Shown one piece after another: positions 7,935 to 14,823 of a stretch of DNA of 19,173 nt. The stretch spans positions 1 to 19,173 of the forward strand of contig JAYTCQ010000026.1 in NCBI GenBank assembly GCA_043736395.1. The letters are read 5' to 3'. The notes beneath the pieces are model-generated. The model was not told the DNA's origin. It saw only the letters and a program-made list of their open reading frames with translations, and searched no databases. The position numbers and the translations under genes are program-made. Source of the DNA: JAFDVL01 sp043736395 (GTDB taxonomy: Bacteria > Acidobacteriota > Blastocatellia > RBC074). Within the stretch, counting starts at the first letter, position 1, and each line of letters begins with the position of its first letter.

Positions 7935-8192
7935 ATGAGCAACGAAACAAAAACGAAAATGAATTCCCTCCCTCGAATTAACCGCCAGCAGGTTGAAAAA
8001 GTCATGCTGCGGTATGCAAGCAAACATTCTGATTCCGGCATTCTTCCGCAGGAACTTGACACCGTTTACAATGACGTGATCGAAGCGGTAAAATTGCAAT
8101 CACATTTCCCCAACCATCAAATCCCTGTTGTCAAAACTTGGGAGCAAGCAAAGATTTATTCACAATTCATTGCTCCTGAGTTTGAGTATTAA
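7935..8192 (+). CDS. Small unknown protein co-transcribed with dps
   Basis: An 85-aa soluble, mixed-charge protein with no signal peptide, transmembrane segment or cysteine; I do not recognise it. Visible segments are INRQQVEKVMLRYASKHS, ELDTVYNDVIEAV and IPVVKTWEQAKIYSQF, which suggest a compact helical fold. A perfect -10 element and a PerR-type operator lie just upstream, and dps begins 18 bp after its stop, so it is probably the first gene of a peroxide-regulated dps operon. ATG 7959 is an alternative start, but neither has a Shine-Dalgarno sequence. The position makes a role in iron or peroxide handling plausible, not shown. Confidence 0.75.
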   Translation: MSNETKTKMNSLPRINRQQVEKVMLRYASKHSDSGILPQELDTVYNDVIEAVKLQSHFPNHQIPVVKTWEQAKIYSQFIAPEFEY

Positions 8193-8210
8193 TTACGAGG
8201 AATTATCTGT

Positions 8211-8681
8211 ATGAAAATCAATATTGGGATCAAGGAAAATGACCGAAAAAAAATTGCTGACGGGTTGTCGCATTTGTTAGCCGACAGCTACACCTTATAC
8301 CTAAAAACCCATAATTATCATTGGAACGTGACGGGGCCGATGTTTCAGACGCTGCATTTGATGTTTGAAACCCAGTACACGGAACTCGCCTTGGCCGTAG
8401 ATTTAATCGCCGAACGGATTCGCGCCCTGGGCTTTCCCGCACCTGGCTCATATCACGAATTTGCGAAATTAACTTCGATCAAAGAGGAAGGCGATGGAGT
8501 CCCGAATGCAAATGAAATGATTCGCCGTTTGGTTGAAGGTCAGGAAGCGGTGACGCGCACTGCTCGCTCGTTATTTCCGATCGTTGACAAAGTCAGCGAT
8601 GAACCGACCGCCGATTTATTGACACAACGGATGCAGCTGCATGAAAAAAATGCCTGGATGCTACGCAGTCTTTTGGCTTAG
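8211..8681 (+). CDS. dps: Dps family DNA-binding ferritin-like protein
   Basis: A 156-aa Dps protein (DNA-protecting ferritin of starved cells), which oxidises ferrous iron with hydrogen peroxide and stores it as mineral in a dodecamer. The ferroxidase ligands match the family spacing exactly: H37 (YHWNVTGPMF), H49, E53, D64 and E68. W38 next to the first ligand is also conserved. The length is typical. It has a short N-terminal segment without an extended Lys-rich tail, so nonspecific DNA binding may be weak. GAGGA at about 8197-8201 is a suitable ribosome binding site. It follows the 85-aa gene by 18 bp and sits between perR and katG, so it is expected to be induced by peroxide. Confidence 0.95.
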   Translation: MKINIGIKENDRKKIADGLSHLLADSYTLYLKTHNYHWNVTGPMFQTLHLMFETQYTELALAVDLIAERIRALGFPAPGSYHEFAKLTSIKEEGDGVPNANEMIRRLVEGQEAVTRTARSLFPIVDKVSDEPTADLLTQRMQLHEKNAWMLRSLLA

Positions 8682-8697
8682 TTAAATTGCCATCTTT

Positions 8698-8718
8698 CTT
8701 CGTCGCAATGCGACGAAG
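8698..8718 (+). terminator. Candidate hairpin terminator after dps
   Basis: An 8-bp perfect stem CTTCGTCG/CGACGAAG closes a 5-nt loop and lies 16 bp after the dps stop. The following DNA is AT-rich (ACCCTGAATAATTATTTTATC) but lacks an immediate T run, so it is a weak intrinsic terminator, or a 3'-end stabiliser. Either would separate dps from katG. Confidence 0.4.
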
Positions 8719-8770
8719 ACCCTGAATAATTATTTTATCTTTTCTAGTTTTTTGAACTCTAACAATTCCA

Positions 8771-8811
8771 CGCGAAGCAGTTCCGGCTTGTCCTGGTGGA
8801 GCTGCTTCGCG
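8771..8811 (+). promoter_or_regulatory. Long hairpin in the katG 5' leader
   Basis: CGCGAAGCAG (8771-8780) and CTGCTTCGCG (8802-8811) are perfectly complementary. The stem extends inward by a T-G wobble and three more pairs (TCC/GGA), giving about 14 pairs around a 13-nt loop. It ends 15 bp before the katG ribosome binding site AAGGAG (8827-8832). There is no T run after it, so it does not look like a terminator. It could be a regulatory RNA structure, a stability element, or a DNA palindrome bound by a regulator. Confidence 0.5.
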
Positions 8812-8836
8812 ATTCTAATCACGTCAAAGGAGACCC

Positions 8837-11122
8837 ATGAATAAATTGCATCCATCAAACATCAAATGGCCTGAGATCACACTTAAAGCTAAACGTACCT
8901 TCCGTTCGATCAAGGAGAAGTCAATAAACATAAAGCTGATGACGTTGCTCGCCGCTGTCATAGTCGCTGCGCTATCGTTAGTGTCAACGCACGTGGTCAG
9001 TGCTCAAAGTAACCAGAACTGGTGGCCTGACCAACTCGACCTCTCACCACTTCGCCAAAACGAAGCCCAATCAAATCCGATGGGCGAAAAATTCGACTAC
9101 GCCAAGGCATTTGCCAGCCTCGACCTCAATGCCGTCAAGCAGGACATTAAAAAAGTCCTGACGACGTCGCAGCCCTGGTGGCCAGCCGATTATGGAACCT
9201 ACGGCCCGTTCTTTATTCGAATGGCCTGGCACAGTGCCGGGACGTATCGTGTGGCTGATGGGCGCGGCGGCGCAGGCGGCGGTCAACAGAGATTTGAGCC
9301 GCTCAACAGTTGGCCGGATAACGCCAACCTCGACAAGGCGCGGCGACTGCTCTGGCCCGTCAAGCAGAAATACGGTCAGAAACTTTCCTGGGCCGATCTG
9401 ATGGTCTTGACCGGAAATGTCTCGCTGGAGTCGATGGGCTTCAAGACCTTCGGCTTTGCCGGTGGACGCAAAGACGAATGGGTGCCGGATTTAGTTTTCT
9501 GGGGGCCTGAGAAAAAATGGCTTGCCGATGAGCGCTACAGCGGAGACCGTAAACTTGCGAACCCACTGGCCGCTGTACAGATGGGTCTGATTTATGTAAA
9601 TCCTGAAGGCCCGAATGGCAACCCGGATCCGCTGGCATCCGCCAAGGACATCCGCGAAACCTTTGGTCGCATGGCGATGAACGATGAAGAAACCGTAGCG
9701 CTCATCGCTGGTGGTCACACCTTCGGCAAAGCGCATGGTGCCCATAGTCCGGGCAAGTGTACTGGTCCCGAACCCGCCGCCGCCGGTATTGAGCAGCAAG
9801 GACTCGGCTGGCAAAATAATTGCGGCAAAGGAAACGCAAGCGACACAGTCACCAGCGGTCTGGAAGGTGCCTGGACTTCCAAGCCAAATATGTGGACTTC
9901 GGAGTACCTCAAAAATCTTTTTGCCTTTGAATGGGTAAAAACGAAAAGTCCTGCCGGAGCAACGCAGTGGATTCCCGCAGATGGCAAGGCGGCAAACACT
10001 GTACCGGATGCGCATGATCCTTCCAAAAAACACGCACCGATCATGTTTACAACTGACCTCGCGCTGAAATTCGATCCGGCTTACGCCAAAATTTCTAAAC
10101 GCTTTGCCGATAATCCTGAAGAATTCCGCCTCGCGTTTGCCAAGGCGTGGTTCAAATTAACCCATCGCGATTTAGGGCCGCGTTCGCGCTATGTCGGTGC
10201 GGAGGTTCCGAAAGAAGATTTGATTTGGCAAGACCCGCTCTCCAGCGTCAGTACTAAGAAAATTGATGCAAAAGATGTTGCGATGCTGAAATCAAAAATT
10301 CTCGCGTCAGGTCTGAGCGTTTCAGAATTGGTCAGAACAGCTTGGGCTTCAGCGGCGACGTTCCGTGGGACCGATATGCGCGGTGGCGGGAACGGCGCAC
10401 GTGTCCGTCTCGCTCCGCAAAAGGATTGGGAGGTCAACAATCCAACGGAACTCACCAAAGTGATTGGGCGTCTGGAAGAAATCCAGAAAGGCTTCAATAC
10501 TGGTGCGAAAAAAGTTTCGCTTGCCGACCTGATTGTTCTGGGTGGAACTGCCGCGATTGAGCAAGCCGCGAAGGCTGCGGGAAGCACAGTTTCAGTGCCC
10601 TTCACGCCAGGACGTGCGGACGCAACCGAAGCACAAACTGACGTGATGTCTTTCGCTCCACTCGAACCAATGGCGGATGGTTTCCGCAATTACTTCCGTC
10701 CGGGACAGCGTCTTTCACCCGCAGTTTTATTAGTGGATCGGGCGAACATGCTGAAGCTGACCGTTCCTGAAATGACGGTTCTGGTTGGCGGATTGCGGGC
10801 ACTGAACGCCGGACAAGGCGCTCACGGAGTCTTCACCAATCGCCCTGGAACGTTGAGTAATGACTTCTTTGTAAACTTGCTCGATATGTCCACCAAGTGG
10901 AGCAAGTCTTCATCAAATGAGGGAATTTACGAAGGACTCGACCGCGCAACCGGCAAGGTCAAATGGACGGCAACTCCAGTAGATTTGGCGTTCGGTTCGA
11001 ATTCTGAACTGCGCGCTTTATCAGAGTTCTATGCTGAATCTGACGGCAATGCGAAGTTCGTACAGGACTTTGCAAAGGCTTGGGCGAAGGTGATGAATCT
11101 TGACCGTTTTGATTTGAAGTAA
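8837..11122 (+). CDS. katG: Catalase-peroxidase KatG with export signal
   Basis: A 761-aa bifunctional heme catalase-peroxidase, removing hydrogen peroxide. Two tandem class I peroxidase domains are present, and only the N-terminal one is expected to bind heme. Visible residues: distal R128, W131 and H132 (RMAWHSAGTYR), covalent-adduct partners W131, Y253 (LIYVNPEGPNG) and M279, and the proximal heme ligand H294 (GGHTFGKAHG), with proximal W346. Spacing matches the mycobacterial enzyme apart from one residue. Unlike the usual cytoplasmic enzyme, it has an N-terminal extension of about 33 polar residues, a hydrophobic core (about 35-53) and a VSA-Q cleavage-like site near residue 57, so it is probably exported. 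AAGGAG at 8827-8832 supports ATG 8837; an internal ATG at 8939 would give a shorter, conventional signal. No copy of the TTAGA-N5-TCTAA operator is evident upstream. Confidence 0.95.
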   Translation: MNKLHPSNIKWPEITLKAKRTFRSIKEKSINIKLMTLLAAVIVAALSLVSTHVVSAQSNQNWWPDQLDLSPLRQNEAQSNPMGEKFDYAKAFASLDLNAVKQDIKKVLTTSQPWWPADYGTYGPFFIRMAWHSAGTYRVADGRGGAGGGQQRFEPLNSWPDNANLDKARRLLWPVKQKYGQKLSWADLMVLTGNVSLESMGFKTFGFAGGRKDEWVPDLVFWGPEKKWLADERYSGDRKLANPLAAVQMGLIYVNPEGPNGNPDPLASAKDIRETFGRMAMNDEETVALIAGGHTFGKAHGAHSPGKCTGPEPAAAGIEQQGLGWQNNCGKGNASDTVTSGLEGAWTSKPNMWTSEYLKNLFAFEWVKTKSPAGATQWIPADGKAANTVPDAHDPSKKHAPIMFTTDLALKFDPAYAKISKRFADNPEEFRLAFAKAWFKLTHRDLGPRSRYVGAEVPKEDLIWQDPLSSVSTKKIDAKDVAMLKSKILASGLSVSELVRTAWASAATFRGTDMRGGGNGARVRLAPQKDWEVNNPTELTKVIGRLEEIQKGFNTGAKKVSLADLIVLGGTAAIEQAAKAAGSTVSVPFTPGRADATEAQTDVMSFAPLEPMADGFRNYFRPGQRLSPAVLLVDRANMLKLTVPEMTVLVGGLRALNAGQGAHGVFTNRPGTLSNDFFVNLLDMSTKWSKSSSNEGIYEGLDRATGKVKWTATPVDLAFGSNSELRALSEFYAESDGNAKFVQDFAKAWAKVMNLDRFDLK

Positions 11123-11128
11123 ATCAAA

Positions 11129-11234
11129 AAATAGACCGCGGATTTGGCGGATTTAGCGGGTTTACGCGGGTCTGAATTATGAGAATTTCAGATCAGCGTA
11201 AACCCGCTAAATCCGCCAAATCTGCGGTCTATTT
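11129..11234. repeat. Long inverted repeat, family B (copy 1)
   Basis: 39-bp arms at 11129-11167 and 11196-11234, with one mismatch, read AATAGACCGCGGATTTGGCG onward and its complement; a smaller TCTGAA/TTCAGA palindrome sits in the centre. It lies between convergent katG and the minus-strand epimerase gene and so could end transcription in both directions. Its right arm contains the TAG stop codon of the epimerase gene. A related copy forms the outer arms of the composite repeat at 17196-17428. Confidence 0.88.
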
Positions 11235-12203
11235 CAGTAAGCTAAAATTCTCGCGATACCAATCAATCGTATGCTGCAATCCTTCATTCAAACTGATTTC
11301 CGCCTTCCATCCAAATCGTTCTTCAACCTTCGCCGCTGATAAATATTGCGCGTCAATTTCTCCGGCGATTTTTGTTTGCAGCATAATTTTCGGTTCGAGA
11401 TTGCTGCCCGAAAGTTTCAGAATCCGCTGCGCTAAATCCAGCATCTGCACTTGCTCGCCCGTACCAAAATTGAACGCTTCCCCTTTCGCTTCCTCAATTT
11501 TTTCAGCCAATAATAAATAGCCTCGTGCCACATCATCTACATAAACAAATTCGCGGATCGGCGTTCCGTCGCTGCGAATAATCGGTACTTCATTTTTCAA
11601 AATCGAAAGGATCGTACCGGGAATCACGCGCGATAAATTCATATCGCCAGGCCCGTAAACATTGGCGAAGCGCGTCACTGCAACAGGCAAATTGTAAGCG
11701 TGCGCATAAGACCGCGAGATCACATCCGTACAAACTTTTGAAGCGTCGTAGGGGAACAATCCATTCAACGCATTATCTTCCGTGTACGGTAGATTCTCGT
11801 GTGAGCCATACGCTTTATCGCTCGACGCCACAACGACTCTCTGCACAGATTTCGTCACACGGCAGGCTTCCATCAAAAAATATGTGCCACGAATATTTGT
11901 CTCAAAAGTCGAGAGCGGAGAGCGATTCGCCGCGCCGACAATCGCCTGCGCCGCCAGATGAAATACGGCTTCGATTTCGTATTCATTAAGAATTCTTTCG
12001 AGCAACGTGTGATCTTCAAGCGAGCCTTGAATCACAGTGCATTGACGACGCAAATTAAAAATATCCAGCGCATTGGCTTTGATCGCATCGCGCTGCAAAC
12101 AGACTACGCGTGCGCCTTGTTCGAGAAGGATGCGCGTGACATGCGCACCGATAAATCCGGTGGCTCCGGTGACAAAAATGTTTTTATTATTCCAGTAATT
12201 CAT
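11229..12203 (-). CDS. NAD-dependent epimerase/dehydratase (sugar nucleotide type)
   Basis: A 324-aa extended short-chain dehydrogenase acting on nucleotide sugars (4,6-dehydratase or 4-epimerase reaction) for surface glycans or deoxysugars. The Rossmann motif G13-x-x-G16-x-x-G19 (VTGATGFIGAH) binds NAD. The catalytic region has S128-D129-K130 (ASSDKAYG) and Y152-x-x-x-K156 (YDASK). The SSDKAYG motif is reminiscent of CDP-glucose or GDP-mannose 4,6-dehydratases, but the substrate cannot be fixed. The gene ends in LLK and its TAG stop lies in the arm of repeat B. It stands alone on this strand with another palindromic repeat upstream, so no partner pathway genes are adjacent; the GT4 gene at 6335 is the closest glycan-related gene. 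Confidence 0.92.
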   Translation of the reverse strand: MNYWNNKNIFVTGATGFIGAHVTRILLEQGARVVCLQRDAIKANALDIFNLRRQCTVIQGSLEDHTLLERILNEYEIEAVFHLAAQAIVGAANRSPLSTFETNIRGTYFLMEACRVTKSVQRVVVASSDKAYGSHENLPYTEDNALNGLFPYDASKVCTDVISRSYAHAYNLPVAVTRFANVYGPGDMNLSRVIPGTILSILKNEVPIIRSDGTPIREFVYVDDVARGYLLLAEKIEEAKGEAFNFGTGEQVQMLDLAQRILKLSGSNLEPKIMLQTKIAGEIDAQYLSAAKVEERFGWKAEISLNEGLQHTIDWYRENFSLLK

Positions 12204-12214
12204 ACAAGCAATTT

Positions 12215-12282
12215 CAGTCCCACCTGTGGTAGCGGGTGGTAAGGTTTACAAAATAACCCACCCGCTACCGCAGGTGGGACTG
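12215..12282. repeat. Dispersed palindromic repeat, family C
   Basis: 25-bp inverted arms at 12215-12239 and 12258-12282, with one mismatch, read CAGTCCCACCTG...GGGTGG and its complement, with an 18-bp centre. Only one copy lies in this window. It sits between the divergent epimerase and sigma factor genes, 12 bp upstream of the epimerase ATG, so the epimerase promoter must lie in or beyond it. The other 155 bp up to the sigma factor are AT-rich and hold only the weak promoter candidate listed. Confidence 0.85.
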
Positions 12283-12365
12283 ACCTGATACCATCAAGTA
12301 TGTAGCTGCGTAGTCTACTCATTCTGCTTGGCGAATGTCCAACTAACAGAAATTTTTTCTTCACT

Positions 12366-12391
12366 GGGAATATTCTCGCTTCTCATTCGTA
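12366..12391 (+). promoter_or_regulatory. Possible ECF-type promoter of the sigma operon
   Basis: GGAAT (12367-12371) followed after 16 bp by CGTA (12388-12391) resembles the GGAAC/CGTA arrangement of promoters recognised by ECF sigma factors, which commonly control their own operons. It lies about 45 bp upstream of the TTG start. The match is short and could be coincidental. Confidence 0.25.
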
Positions 12392-12437
12392 TTTACTCAG
12401 TGTAGTCAGTGAAACGCTCAGAAAGGACGATACCACT

Positions 12438-12956
12438 TTGGCGCAGTTAACAGATTTCGAAGAACTTGCCCTCGGTTATACGGATCAATTATTCCGCGTA
12501 GCGTTGCGTCTTGTCCGCAATCATCAGCGCGCCGAAGATTTAGTTCAGGAAGCCTATTTACAGGCGTGGCGCTCATTTCATCGTTTCGAAGCGGGGACAA
12601 ATTTACGCGCGTGGCTTTACAAAATCATGTTCAATTTGCATTACAGTCAGTTGCGGCGCGGAAAACACGAAGTCCAAACGATTGACGAAATGATCGCCGA
12701 AACTATTGCGTACGATCCGCCGACGCCGCAATTTGTCACGGAAGCAGAAGTGCAAGCCGCGCTGAATCGCGTCCCGAAAGATTTTCAAATTCCTGTTGTT
12801 CTCGCAGATATTGAAGAATTTTCTTACAATGAAATCGCCGAGCTGCTGCAAATTCCGCGCGGTACGGTGATGTCGAGATTGCATCGCGGAAGAAAATTAT
12901 TGCGGATGGAACTGGCGAACTACGCCCGAAGTGTTGGCTACAAAGTGGCGGAGTAA
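12438..12956 (+). CDS. ECF (RpoE-like) RNA polymerase sigma factor
   Basis: A 172-aa group IV sigma factor that directs RNA polymerase to a stress regulon when freed from its anti-sigma factor. Region 2 spans about residues 8-75 (LFRVALRLVRNHQRAEDLVQE, then FRxxxxxRAWLYKI-type core with NLRAWLYKIMFN). Region 4 spans about 110-165 (LNRVPKDFQIPVVLAD, YNEIAELLQIPRGTVMSRLHRGR). There is no ATG near the natural N-terminus; TTG 12438 is preferred, with AAGGA (12423-12427) ahead of it, and the next ATG would delete region 2. The anti-sigma gene begins 4 bp after the stop, the usual partner arrangement. Targets likely include its own operon, which encodes redox-repair proteins. High confidence in family, inferred target set. 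Confidence 0.94.
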   Translation: MAQLTDFEELALGYTDQLFRVALRLVRNHQRAEDLVQEAYLQAWRSFHRFEAGTNLRAWLYKIMFNLHYSQLRRGKHEVQTIDEMIAETIAYDPPTPQFVTEAEVQAALNRVPKDFQIPVVLADIEEFSYNEIAELLQIPRGTVMSRLHRGRKLLRMELANYARSVGYKVAE

Positions 12957-12960
12957 TTTT

Positions 12961-13827
12961 ATGGAATGTCGGAATTTTAAAGAATTATTGGATTCATATT
13001 TGAGCGATGAACTCGCGGTGGAATCGAACCACCAAATTATCCGGCACTCAGAAATGTGTCCAAATTGCCGCAGCGAAATGGCAGCGCGAAGAAATATGCG
13101 TTCAATGCTGCGCGAAAGTGTGAAGGCAACAACAGCTTCTCCGGATTTCAAAAATCGGCTGCGTGCGAGCTTGCGCGAAGAAGCAAATCCGATCATCCCA
13201 ACTGTAGAAAAAATCTCCTTATGGAATCGTTTGCTGAACAGTTTCGCTACGCAAAAATTTGCCTTCGCCTCAGCAATTTTAATCGCCGTCGCCGCCGGAG
13301 CCTTTTACATTTTTCAGCCTGCCAAAGTTGAAGCAGCAGAATTAAGTCCGCAACTTTTTTCGCAAGCCGCAGGCGATCACGATTATTGTTCGGCGAAATG
13401 GTTGCAGTATCAAAATCCCGGTACTGAAATGTTCGGCGCGGACAGCATTGATCCAGAATTCAAAAATCTTCCGCAACTTTCACAGCATCAGGCACTCGGC
13501 TTAACGCTGCATCACGCGCACGTATGCACACAGGAAGGACGCCTGTTTGCGCATCTGGTGTACACGCGTGGTGCGGAGTTGATTTCGCTTTTGATTACCG
13601 AACGAAATTCCGCCGCGCTTAAAAATGGCGTCATCCCAAACGATGATGGATTGAAAGACGGGATTCAAAATGCCTTCAAAATCAAAGAAAAATACACAAT
13701 CAGCGCAATTCAAACATCCAAACACATTATATTAATCGTATCCTCCCTTGACGAAACAAGTAATAAACAGTTGGCAGAAAAATTGGCACAACCAATCAGC
13801 CAGCACCTGCGTCTAATCCATAAATAA
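12961..13827 (+). CDS. Membrane-anchored zinc-finger anti-sigma factor
   Basis: A 288-aa single-pass membrane protein. The cytoplasmic N-terminus has the zinc-binding anti-sigma signature: C3, then H29-x3-C33-x2-C36 (RHSEMCPNC). One transmembrane helix is at about 99-119 (KFAFASAILIAVAAGAFYIF). The periplasmic domain (about 120-288) has no family name that I can give; it contains cysteines C143 (HDYCSAKW) and C189 (LHHAHVCTQEG) with nearby histidines, which could form a disulfide or bind metal. The frame is open upstream to TTG 12931, but ATG 12961 begins exactly at the conserved N-terminus, 4 bp after the sigma stop and with a GGCGGAG-type ribosome binding site overlapping the sigma 3' end. 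Role: hold the sigma factor inactive until an envelope signal releases it. Confidence 0.9.
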   Translation: MECRNFKELLDSYLSDELAVESNHQIIRHSEMCPNCRSEMAARRNMRSMLRESVKATTASPDFKNRLRASLREEANPIIPTVEKISLWNRLLNSFATQKFAFASAILIAVAAGAFYIFQPAKVEAAELSPQLFSQAAGDHDYCSAKWLQYQNPGTEMFGADSIDPEFKNLPQLSQHQALGLTLHHAHVCTQEGRLFAHLVYTRGAELISLLITERNSAALKNGVIPNDDGLKDGIQNAFKIKEKYTISAIQTSKHIILIVSSLDETSNKQLAEKLAQPISQHLRLIHK

Positions 13828-13844
13828 GATTTTCAAGGGAAGAT

Positions 13845-14030
13845 ATGAACAAAATAAAATTAGTAAAGCGTGATCAAATTCCGCAGAAAAAATCTGTGGT
13901 CAAAAAAATCCCAACCGTAGTCATCGTAAAAGAGTGGATCAACTTTCGGCATCAAAGCACGAAACAAAATGCCCGCGAAGCCTTTGACCTTTTATTTTCT
14001 AATTCGCAAAATCCTTGCGCGGAGTTCTAA
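13845..14030 (+). CDS. 61-aa unknown protein in the sigma operon
   Basis: A small basic protein in the same direction as its neighbours. The first half is Lys-rich (IKLVKRDQIPQKK, SVVKKIPTVVIVKEW) and the second reads QSTKQNAREAFDLLF, ending with one cysteine near NPCAEF. No signal peptide or transmembrane segment is evident. AGGGAAG at about 13837-13843 is a good ribosome binding site for ATG 13845, which supports real translation. It is 17 bp after the anti-sigma stop, and its stop is 2 bp before the DUF1223 start, so the arrangement is tightly coupled. I do not recognise the family. Confidence 0.65.
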   Translation: MNKIKLVKRDQIPQKKSVVKKIPTVVIVKEWINFRHQSTKQNAREAFDLLFSNSQNPCAEF

Positions 14031-14032
14031 AA

Positions 14033-14815
14033 ATGAAACCGTGGAATGTTTTATTATTGACCATCGCCGGATTAACTTTGCTCGCCATCATCGTCGTCTG
14101 GACAAATTTTCCCGCCGATGCGCAAGCCACAACTGCTTCTGGTGAACGAATTCCAGTCATCGTAGAGCTGTTCACTTCAGAAGGATGTTCCAGTTGCCCG
14201 CCCGCTGATGTGGTGTTAGCTGAATTAGAAAAAACTCAACCCGTCGCCAACGCGCAAATTATCACGCTCGGCGAACACGTAGATTACTGGAACTATCTTG
14301 GCTGGGCTGATCCTTTTTCCAATGCAATTTTCAGCGAACGGCAACAGGCATATTCGCAAAGTCTGGGTTCAAATACTTACACGCCGCAAATGGTCGTGAA
14401 TGGTCGCGCCGAATTTAACGGCAGCGATGCCGGCAAAGCAGCGGCAGCTATTGCGCGTGCGATCCGTGAACCACGAGCGAAGATGAATATTTCTTCCGGC
14501 AAAAATTCAAAAATTGCGGTGATCACATCTGCGATTCCAACCGGAGTGAATGCGGCGAGCTTGCAAGTTGTTCTGGCTTTGACGGAAAATAATCTAAGTT
14601 CTAAGGTAGTGCGGGGAGAAAATGCCGGGCACGTCCTGAAACACCGCACCGTCGTGCGTTCCCTGAAAGTAATCGGCACGCCGGCAAAAGCAGAAACTTC
14701 TCTGACTTTTGACCAGAAATGGAAACGTGAAAACCTGCAAATCGTTGCGTTTTTGCAAGATTCCAAAACACATCGAATTTACGGCGCGGCTGTGATGGCT
14801 GCTCCATTAACCTGA
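14033..14815 (+). CDS. Exported DUF1223 thioredoxin-like protein
   Basis: A 260-aa DUF1223 protein with an N-terminal signal/anchor (about residues 6-30, LLLTIAGLTLLAIIVVWTNF). The conserved thioredoxin-like active motif is C52-S-S-C55 (FTSEGCSSCPPAD), followed by HVDYWNYLGWADPFS and TYTPQMVVNGRAEF, all characteristic of the family. DUF1223 proteins are assumed to act in periplasmic thiol redox chemistry, but no reaction is established that I know of. The frame reaches back to TTG 14015; ATG 14033 is chosen because it starts the signal peptide and has GGAG at about 14021-14024. It lies between the 61-aa gene and msrB in the sigma/anti-sigma operon, which fits an envelope redox-repair role. 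Confidence 0.9.
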   Translation: MKPWNVLLLTIAGLTLLAIIVVWTNFPADAQATTASGERIPVIVELFTSEGCSSCPPADVVLAELEKTQPVANAQIITLGEHVDYWNYLGWADPFSNAIFSERQQAYSQSLGSNTYTPQMVVNGRAEFNGSDAGKAAAAIARAIREPRAKMNISSGKNSKIAVITSAIPTGVNAASLQVVLALTENNLSSKVVRGENAGHVLKHRTVVRSLKVIGTPAKAETSLTFDQKWKRENLQIVAFLQDSKTHRIYGAAVMAAPLT

Positions 14816-14823
14816 ATAAAATT

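Noticed and set aside
8740..8765. PerR-type operator upstream of katG
   Set aside because: TCTAA occurs at about 8758-8762, but the partner TTAGA half-site at 5-bp spacing is missing, so I do not claim a site.
9491..10689. Long minus-strand open frames inside katG
   Set aside because: They lie opposite a complete catalase-peroxidase and have no recognisable motifs; they are shadows caused by codon bias.
12931..12960. Anti-sigma factor starting at TTG 12931
   Set aside because: It would overlap the sigma gene by 26 bp, and the conserved protein starts at ATG 12961 with C3 as zinc ligand.
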